Positions 26,025-35,119 of a stretch of 64,000 nucleotides of DNA are shown piece after piece (position 1 is the stretch's first letter; every line of letters begins with the position of its first letter). The position numbers and the translations under genes are program-made. The stretch is taken from NCBI GenBank assembly GCA_046347625.1, contig JAXMFU010000002.1, positions 806,001 to 870,000 of the forward strand, read 5' to 3'. Under the pieces are notes generated by a model, which saw nothing but the letters and a program-made list of their open reading frames with translations, was not told the origin of the DNA and did no database searches. Origin of the DNA: CAIMUS01 sp046347625 (GTDB lineage: Bacteria; Pseudomonadota; Gammaproteobacteria; Competibacterales; Competibacteraceae).

Positions 26025-26150
26025 ACGAACTGATAGGTGCTAAACCACTTACCTTATTTTGTGTCGAATTCGTTTTTGTAACCCTTAATTACTGGTTTTC
26101 CAATCACTATTAGGTGTGAATTCGAGATTACCTATCACCAGGACAAGCCA

Positions 26151-27482
26151 ATGCCATTTCGAACCATTCCAGACACTGCGATTCAGTACGGCTTGATCAG
26201 CTTCGATGCCCAAGGTGTGGAACGTACCGCTGATCCCGACGGCCGTAACGGCCAAATGAGCCGGCGTCTCGTGGAGCTTGCCGCCGGAGGCGCGTTCACT
26301 AACATTTTCTTCTTCAGCCATGGCTGGAGAGGGGATATACCGGCAGCCATCGACCAGTACAACCGGTGGATCAGGGCCTTCGCTACGCTGACCCCGGATC
26401 GGGAACAGGCGGCGCAGCACTTCCCAGGATTTCGCCCGCTTTATATCGGTCTGCACTGGCCGAGCGAACCCTGGGGCGACGAAGAACTCGGCGGCGCCCA
26501 CTTCGGCATCGAGGAGGGCGGTCTCGGCGCTGAGGGCCTGTTTCAGCGTTACCTGGACCGATTGGGCGATACTCCGGCGATCCGAACCGCGCTGGGTGTC
26601 ATTATCGCTGAGGCACGCCGGAACGCCGCCGCCGACAGTCTCACCGACCGCGCCCGGCAGGCGTACTTCGATCTCGAGAAGGCGCTGGCGCTCGGCAGCG
26701 GGGATGTCGGCGCAACCCCTGATGCCGATCAGGATCCATTTGACCCTGACGCCACCTTTGAGAACAACACTGACGAAGGCTCAGCCTTTGGCGACTTTTC
26801 CTGGAGCGGTTTTCTTGCGCCCCTGCGTCAGCTTTCCTATTGGACGATGAAGAAACGGGCGCGCACGGTGGGCGAGAGCGGCATGCACGCTTTCGTCAAG
26901 GAATTGCAGCGGGTCACCGCCATCCAAGGTACCCGGATTCATCTGATGGGGCATAGCTTTGGCTGCATTGTCGTGTCCTCGATCCTGGGCGGTCCCGGGG
27001 GTCAGGCTCCGTTGGAGCGGCCCATCGACTCGGTCGTTCTGGTGCAGGGTGCGCTGTCACTGTGGTCGTACAGCGCCGCCATCCCCTTCGACGGCTTAGG
27101 ACCCGGCTATTTCTACCGCCTCATTCAGGATGGCAAAGTCCAGGGACCGCTGGTTACCACGCGTTCCCGTTACGATCGGGCGGTCGGCGAGTTCTATCCG
27201 TGGGCTTCTCGGGTCGTGTCCGAGGTTGCCTTCGCCCCAGGCGAATTCCCGAAATACGGGGCAATCGGTGCGTTCGGCCTGCAAGGTCTGCCGGATGCCA
27301 TGAGGACGGAAAGGCCGATGCTCCCCGCCCATGGCGAGTATGGATTTGCCAAAGGCCATCTCTATAATCTCGAAGCCAGCCAGTTCATCTTTAAAGGCGA
27401 GGGGGCTTCAGGTGCCCATAGTGACATTGACGGGCCCGAAGTCGCGCACACCCTCTGGCAAGCGGCTTTTGCCTCTGTTTAA
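26151..27482 (+). CDS. Alpha/beta-hydrolase (serine hydrolase), first gene of the CHAT/SIR2/STAND operon
   Basis: The 443-residue cytosolic-type protein has the strand-plus-oxyanion pattern FTNIFFFSHGWRGDIPAAID near residue 50 and the nucleophile elbow IHLMGHSFGCIVVSSILGG (Ser269). A late LPAHGEYGFAKGHLYNL stretch may provide the catalytic His. It ends 23 bases before the next gene. Hydrolases of this kind occur as effectors or accessory enzymes in STAND-type modules, but lipase, esterase or peptidase activity cannot be chosen from sequence. It resembles the lipoprotein hydrolase at 9360-10991 in the HGW and GHSFG motifs. Confidence 0.75.
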   Translation: MPFRTIPDTAIQYGLISFDAQGVERTADPDGRNGQMSRRLVELAAGGAFTNIFFFSHGWRGDIPAAIDQYNRWIRAFATLTPDREQAAQHFPGFRPLYIGLHWPSEPWGDEELGGAHFGIEEGGLGAEGLFQRYLDRLGDTPAIRTALGVIIAEARRNAAADSLTDRARQAYFDLEKALALGSGDVGATPDADQDPFDPDATFENNTDEGSAFGDFSWSGFLAPLRQLSYWTMKKRARTVGESGMHAFVKELQRVTAIQGTRIHLMGHSFGCIVVSSILGGPGGQAPLERPIDSVVLVQGALSLWSYSAAIPFDGLGPGYFYRLIQDGKVQGPLVTTRSRYDRAVGEFYPWASRVVSEVAFAPGEFPKYGAIGAFGLQGLPDAMRTERPMLPAHGEYGFAKGHLYNLEASQFIFKGEGASGAHSDIDGPEVAHTLWQAAFASV

Positions 27483-27505
27483 CCGCGCTCAACGAGAAGA
27501 CGACT

Positions 27506-28960
27506 ATGACTGCATCCAAATCCGAGTTCGAAATGCCGATCCCGTTTGGCGTTTTTGCCGATACGGGCCAACCGCTCGACGCCATTGACGACGCCGCGCT
27601 GACCGCTTTTGTCGAGCAGGGACCGGAGCCCGAACAGGATTATTTGGAGGCCAAAATTGATAACAGTGCGCACTACGGCGTGATTGGCGATGTCGAAGGA
27701 AACGACCTCGCGCAGGCCGGCTGGGCCGTGATGTGGGCGCCCGGAGTGGACCCCAAGATCGAGGAGGCCCTCCAGCCCCTGCTGGAACACCGCCGGGCAC
27801 AGGTGGGTGATGAGACCCTGTTCAAGAGCTTCGAAGGGGCTACGGGTTATCAGCCGGGCGATACCGCAAAAACGTGGCTGGCCCGCCAGAAGGTGCGTAT
27901 GGATGTCGTCGATCCCGCCCTGGGTGTCCCCTATTATCTGCTGATTGTCGCCCCGCCGGAGGCAATTCCCTTCGAATTCCAATACAGCCTGGATATTTAC
28001 TGGGCGGTCGGGCGCCTGTGGTTTTCGACCGCCGATGAATTTCGGCACTATGCCGACTCGGTTGTCCGGTATGAAACGATGCCGGAGGCGCCGACCGCGC
28101 GTCAGATCGCGGTGTTTGCCCCTCAGCACGACTTCGATGAGGCTACGCAGTCGTTTTGCAAGCAGGTGGCGACCCCCCTGGCGAATGGCATCGATACCTC
28201 CCCCCCGCTGGGACAGCGGCAAAAATTTGCGTTGCAGTCATTTATCGGCGATCCGGCCACTAAAAACACCTTGAACGCTATTTTGACCGGTGCGATTCCC
28301 AACGGCGCCCCCGCCTTACTCTTCAGCGGTTCACACGGGATGGTGTTTCGTCCGGATGACTCCCGGCAAACCGACCAGCAAGGCGCCATGGTATGCCAGG
28401 ACTGGGGCGGGTATGGCGCTATCACTGCCGAGCAGTGGTACGCGGCGTCGGATCTGCCGGCGCAGGCCAAGGTGCATGGATTGATTCATTTTCTGTTTGC
28501 CTGCTACGGCGCCGGTTGGCCGCAGTTCGACAATTTTAACCGCCGAGACAAGGTGCCCAGACCGATTGCGCCGAAACCGCTATTGGGACGTCTGCCGCAG
28601 GCGCTGCTGGCCCATCCCAACGGTGGCGCCCTGGCGGTCATTGGCCATATCGATCGGGCTTGGGCCTATTCCTTCCAATCGGACAAGAGTGGACCGCAAA
28701 CCCAGGGTTTTCGCGACGTCATCGGTCGGTTGCTGCGCGGCGAACGACTGGGACAAGCCACCGATCAGTTCAACATCCGCTGGGCTTGCCTCTCAACGGA
28801 TTTGGCTGACCTGCTGGACCGTACCGCCGGGTTGGAATTAATGGAGAGGGATAAAAGGAAAATGGCCCAGGCCTGGGTCGCCCGGGACGATGCGCGTAAC
28901 TACATTATCTTCGGCGATCCGGCCGTTAAACTGCGCACCGACGACATGCCTGTGCTGTGA
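27506..28960 (+). CDS. Caspase-fold (CHAT / C25-like) putative cysteine protease
   Basis: Within 484 residues the C-terminal half shows a caspase-like His/Cys dyad: ALLFSGSHGMVFRPDD (His277) and HFLFACYGAGWPQFDN (Cys333), with LGRLPQALLAHPNGGALAVI after it. That spacing and the 'SGSHG ... ACYGAG' pattern resemble gingipain/C25 and CHAT proteases. The N-terminal part (residues 1-190), beginning FEMPIPFGVFADTGQPLDAI, is of unknown fold. It sits between the serine hydrolase and the CHAT-SIR2 gene in the same operon. Loss of activity is possible but both catalytic residues are present. Confidence 0.7.
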   Translation: MTASKSEFEMPIPFGVFADTGQPLDAIDDAALTAFVEQGPEPEQDYLEAKIDNSAHYGVIGDVEGNDLAQAGWAVMWAPGVDPKIEEALQPLLEHRRAQVGDETLFKSFEGATGYQPGDTAKTWLARQKVRMDVVDPALGVPYYLLIVAPPEAIPFEFQYSLDIYWAVGRLWFSTADEFRHYADSVVRYETMPEAPTARQIAVFAPQHDFDEATQSFCKQVATPLANGIDTSPPLGQRQKFALQSFIGDPATKNTLNAILTGAIPNGAPALLFSGSHGMVFRPDDSRQTDQQGAMVCQDWGGYGAITAEQWYAASDLPAQAKVHGLIHFLFACYGAGWPQFDNFNRRDKVPRPIAPKPLLGRLPQALLAHPNGGALAVIGHIDRAWAYSFQSDKSGPQTQGFRDVIGRLLRGERLGQATDQFNIRWACLSTDLADLLDRTAGLELMERDKRKMAQAWVARDDARNYIIFGDPAVKLRTDDMPVL

Positions 28961-28970
28961 GGTATCCGGC

Positions 28971-28998
28971 GATGGCGCCCGGTAACCCGGGCGTCATC
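28971..28998 (+). promoter_or_regulatory. Intercistronic hairpin
   Basis: GATGGCGCCCGG and CCGGGCGTCATC form a 12-base stem with one mismatch around a short loop, between the C25-like and CHAT-SIR2 genes. There is no T-run, so it is more likely an RNA-stability or attenuation element than a terminator. Confidence 0.4.
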
Positions 28999-29047
28999 CC
29001 TCCTCAGCCGATCCATCAGAGAATGAGTGCCTGGAAGGTCGATACCC

Positions 29048-31141
29048 ATGTCGGATTCTACAAACCAATCGTTATCACTGGAAATAGGTCTTACTCCGGA
29101 TGAGGAAAACCGGTATCAAGTAGATCTGCGTTTCACAGACCCGACTAATGAAGCGGAACGCAGACCGGTCAGGGGCGAGTGCGCTCTTGACGATCAATAC
29201 CTTTCGACTCTGGAATTAAATCCTCAGGACTATGGCAAAGCCCTGGCCCAAATGCTTTTCAGGGATGACGCTATCCGTAAGGAATACGCTTACGCCAAGT
29301 CCGTCCTGGGCAGTAAGGATAGAGAAGTCAACTTTCTCCGTATTAAATTAATGTTCAGTTCTACCGCTGAAAAGCTTCACGGTCTGCGCTGGGAATTATT
29401 GACCGATCCCGATGATGAAAGCCGTATTGCCACCTCGGAAAAAATTCTGTTTTCCCGGTTTATCCAAAGTCAGGACTGGCGCAACATCCGGCTACGACCC
29501 AAGACGGAGCTCACCGCGCTGATCGCTGTCGCGGCACCTTCCAATCTAGCCGACTACCATCTGGCGTCTATTAAAGTCGCTGATGAAATCACCCGAGTAC
29601 GCCAAGCCTTACCCGATATGACACTAACGGTACTGGGTCAGGACCAGCCTTTGACCCTGAACCGTTTGTTCGAGGAATTACGCCAGCGCCCAGTGGATAT
29701 TCTTTACCTGGTTTGTCATGGCGAACTGATACGGGATAAGCAATCGCCGGAATCACATAAAATCCCTCGGCTGTTTCTCCAGCAAGAAGATGGCACCACC
29801 GTGCGGGTCGATGGCAAGGACCTGGCACAGCGTCTAAAAGAACTGCAACAGCAACCGCGACTGATCGTGCTGGCCTCCTGCGAAAGTGCGGGAACTCCCA
29901 ACGACGCCATTTTGACGGAAGGAGTAAGAATATCCTTGGCACCCCTACTGGCTGACGCCGGCGTGCCGGCCATCATCGCCATGCGCGGCAAGATCACGAT
30001 GGAAACCATCGAAAAGGCCATGCCGGTCTTTTTCAAACAACTGACCCAGGATGGCCAGATCGATCGCGCCCTGGCTGTCGCCCGCGGCCAGGTGCGCGAA
30101 CGGCCTGATAGCTGGATGCTGGCGCTGTTCCTACGATTGCGGGAAGGCCGGATCTGGTATGTACCCGGATTCACCGGGGAAAAGAGTGAATTCGAGCAGT
30201 GGAGATCGATCTGCGGATTCGTCAACGGGGGTAAGGTGGTCCCAATCATTGGACCGGATCTGGCGGAACATCTCTATGGCACCATGCAGGAACTGGCTCA
30301 GGAGTTAGCGGGCAAAAATGGCTTTCCGCTATCCGACTACGACAAGATGGATCTGGCCAAAGTGACCCAATATATCAGTATCAAGGACTCCCCTGAGGCT
30401 GCCAAACTTGAGGTTAAGAATGCCCTATTCAGCAACCTGCAGGGAACAACCAAGCAGTTGACCGGAGCCGAGCCCCCGGCTCGGCCGAAAGAACTATGGC
30501 CCATTCTGATAGACGGATTATGGAAAAATGAGCACGATCCCTATCGCATTCTGGCGGAGTGCAATGCCGGAATTTACGTCAGCGCCAACGCGGTCCCGCT
30601 CCTAGATAAATTTCTGGAAAAAAGCGGTAAATCTCCGCAACCGCTTATCACTCAATGGCGAGATGAGCGGCGTGCTGAAACTGAATTTTATCCCGATCCG
30701 AAGCCAGATAAGCCGTACGTATATTATGTGTACGGGCGGGTCGATAATGATACAACATGGGTGCTTACCGAAGATGATTTCTTCGATTATCTTATCCGCA
30801 GTTCGCTCTATTATACTCTGATGCCGGATGTTATCGGTAAGGCATTAACCAGTAATTCTCTGCTCTTTCTCGGCTTCAATCTGAATGATTGGAAGTTTCG
30901 TATCCTGTTGCGCATGATCACGGCCAAAGGCGGCAGTTCCAACCTACGAAACTATAACCACGTCGGTGTCCAGGTGAACCCAGACTACCACACACTGACC
31001 GATATCGAACGCTTTAAGCGCTATCTCAAAAAGTACTTCGACCAAGTGAAGATCGATATCTATTGGGGGACCGCCGCGGACTTTTTGAAAGAGCTATCGA
31101 TTCAATTGAAGCATTATCCGTCGTCGGGAGACTGGTCATGA
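29048..31141 (+). CDS. CHAT-domain protease fused to a SIR2-like domain
   Basis: From ATG 29048 (GGAAGG ribosome site) the protein has 697 residues. A CHAT domain occupies about residues 100-365, with His224 (VDILYLVCHGEL) and Cys278 (LIVLASCESAGTPND) as the dyad and the usual GVPAIIAMRGKI. A SIR2-like Rossmann domain follows (about 385-690): VNGGKVVPIIGPDLAEHLYG, AGIYVSANAVPLLDKFLE and LLFLGFNLNDWKFRILLRMI. CHAT proteases and SIR2 NAD-hydrolases both occur as effectors of bacterial immune systems. Its stop overlaps the next ATG (ATGA), so translation is coupled to the nSTAND-WD40 protein, the probable sensor or scaffold. Confidence 0.85.
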   Translation: MSDSTNQSLSLEIGLTPDEENRYQVDLRFTDPTNEAERRPVRGECALDDQYLSTLELNPQDYGKALAQMLFRDDAIRKEYAYAKSVLGSKDREVNFLRIKLMFSSTAEKLHGLRWELLTDPDDESRIATSEKILFSRFIQSQDWRNIRLRPKTELTALIAVAAPSNLADYHLASIKVADEITRVRQALPDMTLTVLGQDQPLTLNRLFEELRQRPVDILYLVCHGELIRDKQSPESHKIPRLFLQQEDGTTVRVDGKDLAQRLKELQQQPRLIVLASCESAGTPNDAILTEGVRISLAPLLADAGVPAIIAMRGKITMETIEKAMPVFFKQLTQDGQIDRALAVARGQVRERPDSWMLALFLRLREGRIWYVPGFTGEKSEFEQWRSICGFVNGGKVVPIIGPDLAEHLYGTMQELAQELAGKNGFPLSDYDKMDLAKVTQYISIKDSPEAAKLEVKNALFSNLQGTTKQLTGAEPPARPKELWPILIDGLWKNEHDPYRILAECNAGIYVSANAVPLLDKFLEKSGKSPQPLITQWRDERRAETEFYPDPKPDKPYVYYVYGRVDNDTTWVLTEDDFFDYLIRSSLYYTLMPDVIGKALTSNSLLFLGFNLNDWKFRILLRMITAKGGSSNLRNYNHVGVQVNPDYHTLTDIERFKRYLKKYFDQVKIDIYWGTAADFLKELSIQLKHYPSSGDWS

Positions 31142-34100
31142 CTACCACAGAACCAGTGGGTACGAATCCTTATGTGGGCCCGCGACCCTTTACCCAGGAA
31201 GAACAGAATCGCTTTTACGGGCGACAGCGGGAGGCGACGGAACTGGACTACCTGCTGAGCGCGGAACGCATTGTCGTGCTGTATTCACCCTCCGGCGCGG
31301 GCAAAAGCTCGCTGGTGCATGCCGGGTTGATTCCGCGGATTCGAACGCAATTCGATATCTGGGGGCCCACCCGGGTCAACATGCCGCCCACCGATTTCGA
31401 GGTGCAAAACCGCTATGTCTGGAGTGCGATCGTCGGCTTCGAGCAAGGCCTGCCCGAGGCGCGCCGGCAGTTCCCGGAAACCTTCGCCAACCAGCGTCTC
31501 CTGGACTATGTCAAACGGCGGATGCAGCATGGGTCCATCGAACAACGGCAGGGGCCGGATGCGCCCCCCAAAAATATCCTGCTTATCTTTGATCAGTTCG
31601 AAGAGGTGCTGCGCATCGATCCCTATGAGGTCGAGCCTAAGCGGGCGTTCTTTCAGCAACTGGGCGAGTTGTTGAGTGACCGGTCCATCTGGGCTTTGTT
31701 TGTACTGCGTGAAGACTACCTGGCACCCCTCGATCCGTACTGTCAATTGCTGCCCACGCACCTGAAGTATCGCTACCGTATTGACCGTCTCGATAAGAAG
31801 GCGGCCTTGGAGGCGATCGAGAAACCGACCCAGACAGCGGGAATACAACGCCGCTTTGCGCCCGGGGTGGCGTCAACGCTGGTCGATAATCTGGCGACAG
31901 TAAAGGTGCAGCAACTCGATGGCTCGCTCGTGGAGAAAACCGGTCTATACATCGAACCGATGCAGTTGCAGGTAGTGTGCCGCCGCTTATGGGCAGCCCT
32001 GCCGCCTGACAAACTCAGTATCGATGAGGCGGAGGTCAGGCAATTTGGCGATGTCGATCAAGCCTTATCCGCTTACTATGAGAGCGCGGTGCAAACCATT
32101 GCAGACGACCAGCACGTCGATGAACGCCGGATCCGTGACTGGTTCGATAAGTTGTTTACCAGCGAGGGGATTCGTAACCAGGTGCTCAAGGGGCAAGGGC
32201 GTAGCGAGGGACTGGAGAACACGACTATCGAAAAAATCATCAACACGCATCTCGTGCGGGCCGAAGATACCTCCGGCATCACCTGGTATGAACTGGCGCA
32301 TGACCGCCTCGTCGAGCCGGTACGCGAGAGTAACGAAATATGGCGAGCCAACAATCTCCAGCCGTGGCAGCAGCTGGCCGAGCTATGGAATCAGCAATCC
32401 CGGCCAAAAGAACGGCTGCTTGCCGGCGATGAACTAGCCAAAGCCGAAACCTGGGCCGAACAAAAGCAAGAGGAAATAACCGACATTGAGAAACAATACC
32501 TTGAAGCATCACAGGAGCAATGGAACGTTGTCAAGAAAGAGCAGCGACGGCAGCGACAAATCAAGATACTTGCCGGCATCTCGATGATGGTAAGTGTTAT
32601 CGCCGTTGGCTTGGCTATTTATGCATATAAGTATGCAACTATCGCAAAATTGGGTGAGCAAGCGGCTCAAGCGAGACTGGAACCGCTGGCAGATGGCTTG
32701 GCGACAACCATTAAGTTGGCAGATGAAGGTCTGGATTCAATTTTGCTTTCACACAAACTGCCGGACTCGGTTCAGAATACCTTATCGGAACTGCTCACAA
32801 AACCGGTGGAAATGAATATTCTAAAAGGGCATAAAAGCGATGTTACCTCAGTAGCCATCAGTCCCGATAACAAGTACATTGCCAGTGGCAGTAAAGATAA
32901 GACGGTGCGTTTATGGAACTTGGAAGGTAACCTGATGAGTAAGCCCTTCCAGGGACATACGGATTATGTCAATGCCATTGCCTTTAGCCCGAATGGGAAA
33001 AGCATCGTGACCGGCAGTTCGGATAAAACAATACGGTTATGGGATTTAGAGGGTAACCCTATCGGTAAACCCTTCCAGGGACACCAGGATGTTGTCCGCT
33101 CAGTCGCTTTCAGCCCGGATGGTGAGTCTATCGTCAGTGGCGGCAAAGATGGAATACGATTGTGGGATCTGAAAGGCCATGTTATTTCGTCCTTCGGGGA
33201 CTATAAAGATGAAGTTTTCTCGGTTGCTTTTAGTCCAGATGGTAAAATGATTGCCAGTGCCGGTTTTCAAAAAGTATATTTTTGGGATTGGCAGGGCAAA
33301 CCCAATGGCGAAGCAGTCAACAACGTGCATGCCTATGCCATCTATTCAGTTGCCTTCAGTCCTGATGGTCGATTCGTTGTGACTGGCGGCACAGATGGAG
33401 AAGTTACATTGGTGAATGTAGAAAAGAGAGAAATCGGGACAAAGCTTAATATACCCGGCCATACCCCCTCAGTTGTTTTCAGCCCGACGAACAGCCGGCT
33501 TATTGCGATTGCTCGTTCTAAAGTTGCAGAAGTAAAAGATACTGAAAACTCTGCATATGACTTTGAATTGCAAGGGCATACAGGCAATATTAAGTCAGTT
33601 GCTTTCAGCCAAGATGGACGTTATCTTGTTACAGGAGGTGAGGATAAGACAGTGCGATTGTGGGATTTAGCGCAACTCGATAACCAACCACCTGATCCTA
33701 AAAAGGTTGAAGAAAATCTAAAATTGGCATGCAATAGATTATCATTCCATCGTGTCCTTATCGATCCTGAAACCGAAGACGAAAAAGCGGCCGGTAAAGC
33801 GTGTCAGGAAACAGTCTGGAATCAAGCTCAGAATGCCCAATTCTTGCTTAAGCAGGGCAGAGCGATGGCACAGCAGGGCCGGATTCATGACGCTGTCGCG
33901 AAGTTCGCACAAGCACTGAAGCTCGATCCCCACCTGGAAATCAATCCAGAAGCAAAGCAAATCAGCCTGGAAGCAGAAGCACAACGGCTGGCTTCTTTTA
34001 ACCAATTCGAGAATGAAGGAATCCCTGAGTCTCTACCTGACATACCTAGTCAGGCTACCTATGGCCAAGTGACGTTGAGTGATTTTACTTTCAATGATAC

Positions 34101-34458
34101 GGGAAAAAATGTCATAACAACTGCTCCTGGAAAAACGATCCGGGTATCTGCTCAGTACCGTTATCATTGTCCTGAATGCGCTCCGGGGGCTATCAATCAA
34201 ATTATCGTGGGAATTTATGGTAAAGATGATGCCCAAGCCTGTATCTACAATGGAGGGGGTAATGGTTCAGGTTCAAAAAAGTTTGAACTAACTGCACCTG
34301 ATGAACCGGGAACTTACTACGTCCGCTTCCGCTATGCTCAAGCCTACGGCTGTGATCAGGGAGCCCTAGGATGGTGGACAGTCGATGGGGAACCTACGGC
34401 TAAGGCCAATATCGGAGCCATTGTCGTTACCACTTCGCCTGCTATATCAGCCCGTTAA
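31138..34458 (+). CDS. nSTAND1 ATPase with transmembrane segment, WD40 propeller, TPR-like region and C-terminal beta domain
   Basis: From ATG 31138 (overlapping the previous stop) the product is 1106 residues. It begins GTNPYVGPRPFTQEEQNRFY, the standard start of nSTAND1 NTPases, with Walker A LYSPSGAGKSSLVHAG and Walker B ILLIFDQFEEVLRIDP. One hydrophobic helix (ILAGISMMVSVIAVGLAIYA, about residue 485-505) follows. Then come WD40 repeats (about 560-860, e.g. VAFSPDGESIVSGGKDGIRL), a TPR-like part (GRIHDAVAKFAQALKLDPHL), and a C-terminal beta-rich domain with paired Cys (YHCPEC, QACIYNGGG, YGCDQG). If the helix spans the membrane, the WD40 and Cys-rich part lies in the periplasm. Last gene of the operon. 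Confidence 0.88.
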   Translation: MTTTEPVGTNPYVGPRPFTQEEQNRFYGRQREATELDYLLSAERIVVLYSPSGAGKSSLVHAGLIPRIRTQFDIWGPTRVNMPPTDFEVQNRYVWSAIVGFEQGLPEARRQFPETFANQRLLDYVKRRMQHGSIEQRQGPDAPPKNILLIFDQFEEVLRIDPYEVEPKRAFFQQLGELLSDRSIWALFVLREDYLAPLDPYCQLLPTHLKYRYRIDRLDKKAALEAIEKPTQTAGIQRRFAPGVASTLVDNLATVKVQQLDGSLVEKTGLYIEPMQLQVVCRRLWAALPPDKLSIDEAEVRQFGDVDQALSAYYESAVQTIADDQHVDERRIRDWFDKLFTSEGIRNQVLKGQGRSEGLENTTIEKIINTHLVRAEDTSGITWYELAHDRLVEPVRESNEIWRANNLQPWQQLAELWNQQSRPKERLLAGDELAKAETWAEQKQEEITDIEKQYLEASQEQWNVVKKEQRRQRQIKILAGISMMVSVIAVGLAIYAYKYATIAKLGEQAAQARLEPLADGLATTIKLADEGLDSILLSHKLPDSVQNTLSELLTKPVEMNILKGHKSDVTSVAISPDNKYIASGSKDKTVRLWNLEGNLMSKPFQGHTDYVNAIAFSPNGKSIVTGSSDKTIRLWDLEGNPIGKPFQGHQDVVRSVAFSPDGESIVSGGKDGIRLWDLKGHVISSFGDYKDEVFSVAFSPDGKMIASAGFQKVYFWDWQGKPNGEAVNNVHAYAIYSVAFSPDGRFVVTGGTDGEVTLVNVEKREIGTKLNIPGHTPSVVFSPTNSRLIAIARSKVAEVKDTENSAYDFELQGHTGNIKSVAFSQDGRYLVTGGEDKTVRLWDLAQLDNQPPDPKKVEENLKLACNRLSFHRVLIDPETEDEKAAGKACQETVWNQAQNAQFLLKQGRAMAQQGRIHDAVAKFAQALKLDPHLEINPEAKQISLEAEAQRLASFNQFENEGIPESLPDIPSQATYGQVTLSDFTFNDTGKNVITTAPGKTIRVSAQYRYHCPECAPGAINQIIVGIYGKDDAQACIYNGGGNGSGSKKFELTAPDEPGTYYVRFRYAQAYGCDQGALGWWTVDGEPTAKANIGAIVVTTSPAISAR

Positions 34459-34586
34459 AAACGAAAGGGGGCATGCCTTATATTGCCTACTTCAAAACGC
34501 ATCGGTTGAACTATGCCAGTGTAGCTTGGCTGGAACAGGGGTTGCGTAGCGCCATTCAGATTCAAGCCGGGCGAGCACATTCACCC

Positions 34587-34661
34587 CTACGGCGAGCCTT
34601 CCCCTTCATCCGCGAAATAGACAATGGGTTCATCAGCCAAGTGCGCAATCGGTGTTGCCAT
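34587..34661 (-). pseudogene. Uma2-family gene remnant: start fused to end
   Basis: From ATG 34661 the frame reads MATPIAHLADEPIVYFADEG and EGSP then stops. The first 19 codons match the start of the Uma2-family gene at 8144-8992 (MATPILNLADERIVYFTDE) and the last match its end (GEGSP-stop). The upstream 50 bases also match that gene's 5' region (GTTCACAGCCTCCTAAACCG versus GTTCACATCCTCCTAAGCCG). So a second Uma2-family copy has lost about 260 internal codons. Confidence 0.75.
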
Positions 34662-34732
34662 CGTTCACAGCCTCCTAAACCGGGAATGTGGTAAAACCAT
34701 AACAGGAAATTTAAAAGGTAGCAGCCGCGCTA

Positions 34733-34795
34733 TCGGGTTACGATGCGCCTGTCGCCTTCCTGCCGGTAGCCGGCCTGGTAGCGGGCGCGTCTAAC
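34733..34795. repeat. Interspersed repeat (same family as 5724-5791)
   Basis: TCGGGTTACGATGCGCCTGT and GTAGCGGGCGCGTCTAAC match the arms of the element between sodB and priA. With the Uma2 remnant and the palindrome at 34871-34948 it makes up most of the 34459-35119 gap. Confidence 0.55.
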
Positions 34796-34870
34796 TGTCC
34801 ATGCCCTGTAGAAAATGGGCACCCCGGGGATCAAAATTGGCGCCGGTGGGGGTACAACAGCCGCATTCGT

Positions 34871-34948
34871 AGGCCGGAATAAGGTCGCCAACGGCGGCCG
34901 TTTCCGGCATGCCCAGGAATGCCGGAAACGCTCCGCTTATTCCGGCCT
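34871..34948. repeat. Nested palindromic repeat upstream of dnaA
   Basis: Outer arms AGGCCGGAATAAG / CTTATTCCGGCCT and inner arms CGTTTCCGGCAT / ATGCCGGAAACG form a long two-stem structure. It has the character of a REP- or MITE-type sequence. No coding potential. Confidence 0.7.
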
Positions 34949-35053
34949 AAACTACGAGTATCTTCGCGGCAACCCGGCCTACGGGGAGTTTCATAGTAAC
35001 CCGCTCTACAGGAGATTTTCACGATAACCCGACCTGCCCGTCAGCTTAAAACC

Positions 35054-35062
35054 GGTGGATAA
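35054..35062 (-). promoter_or_regulatory. Near-consensus DnaA box upstream of dnaA
   Basis: GGTGGATAA differs by one base from the reverse DnaA box TGTGGATAA and lies 58 bases before the dnaA ATG, a usual place for dnaA autoregulation. It is a single site, so this is tentative. Confidence 0.35.
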
Positions 35063-35119
35063 CTTGCCGGCAACTCACTAAACTGAGCCGTTCCTATGAA
35101 GCTCGATTAAGGTTCATAC

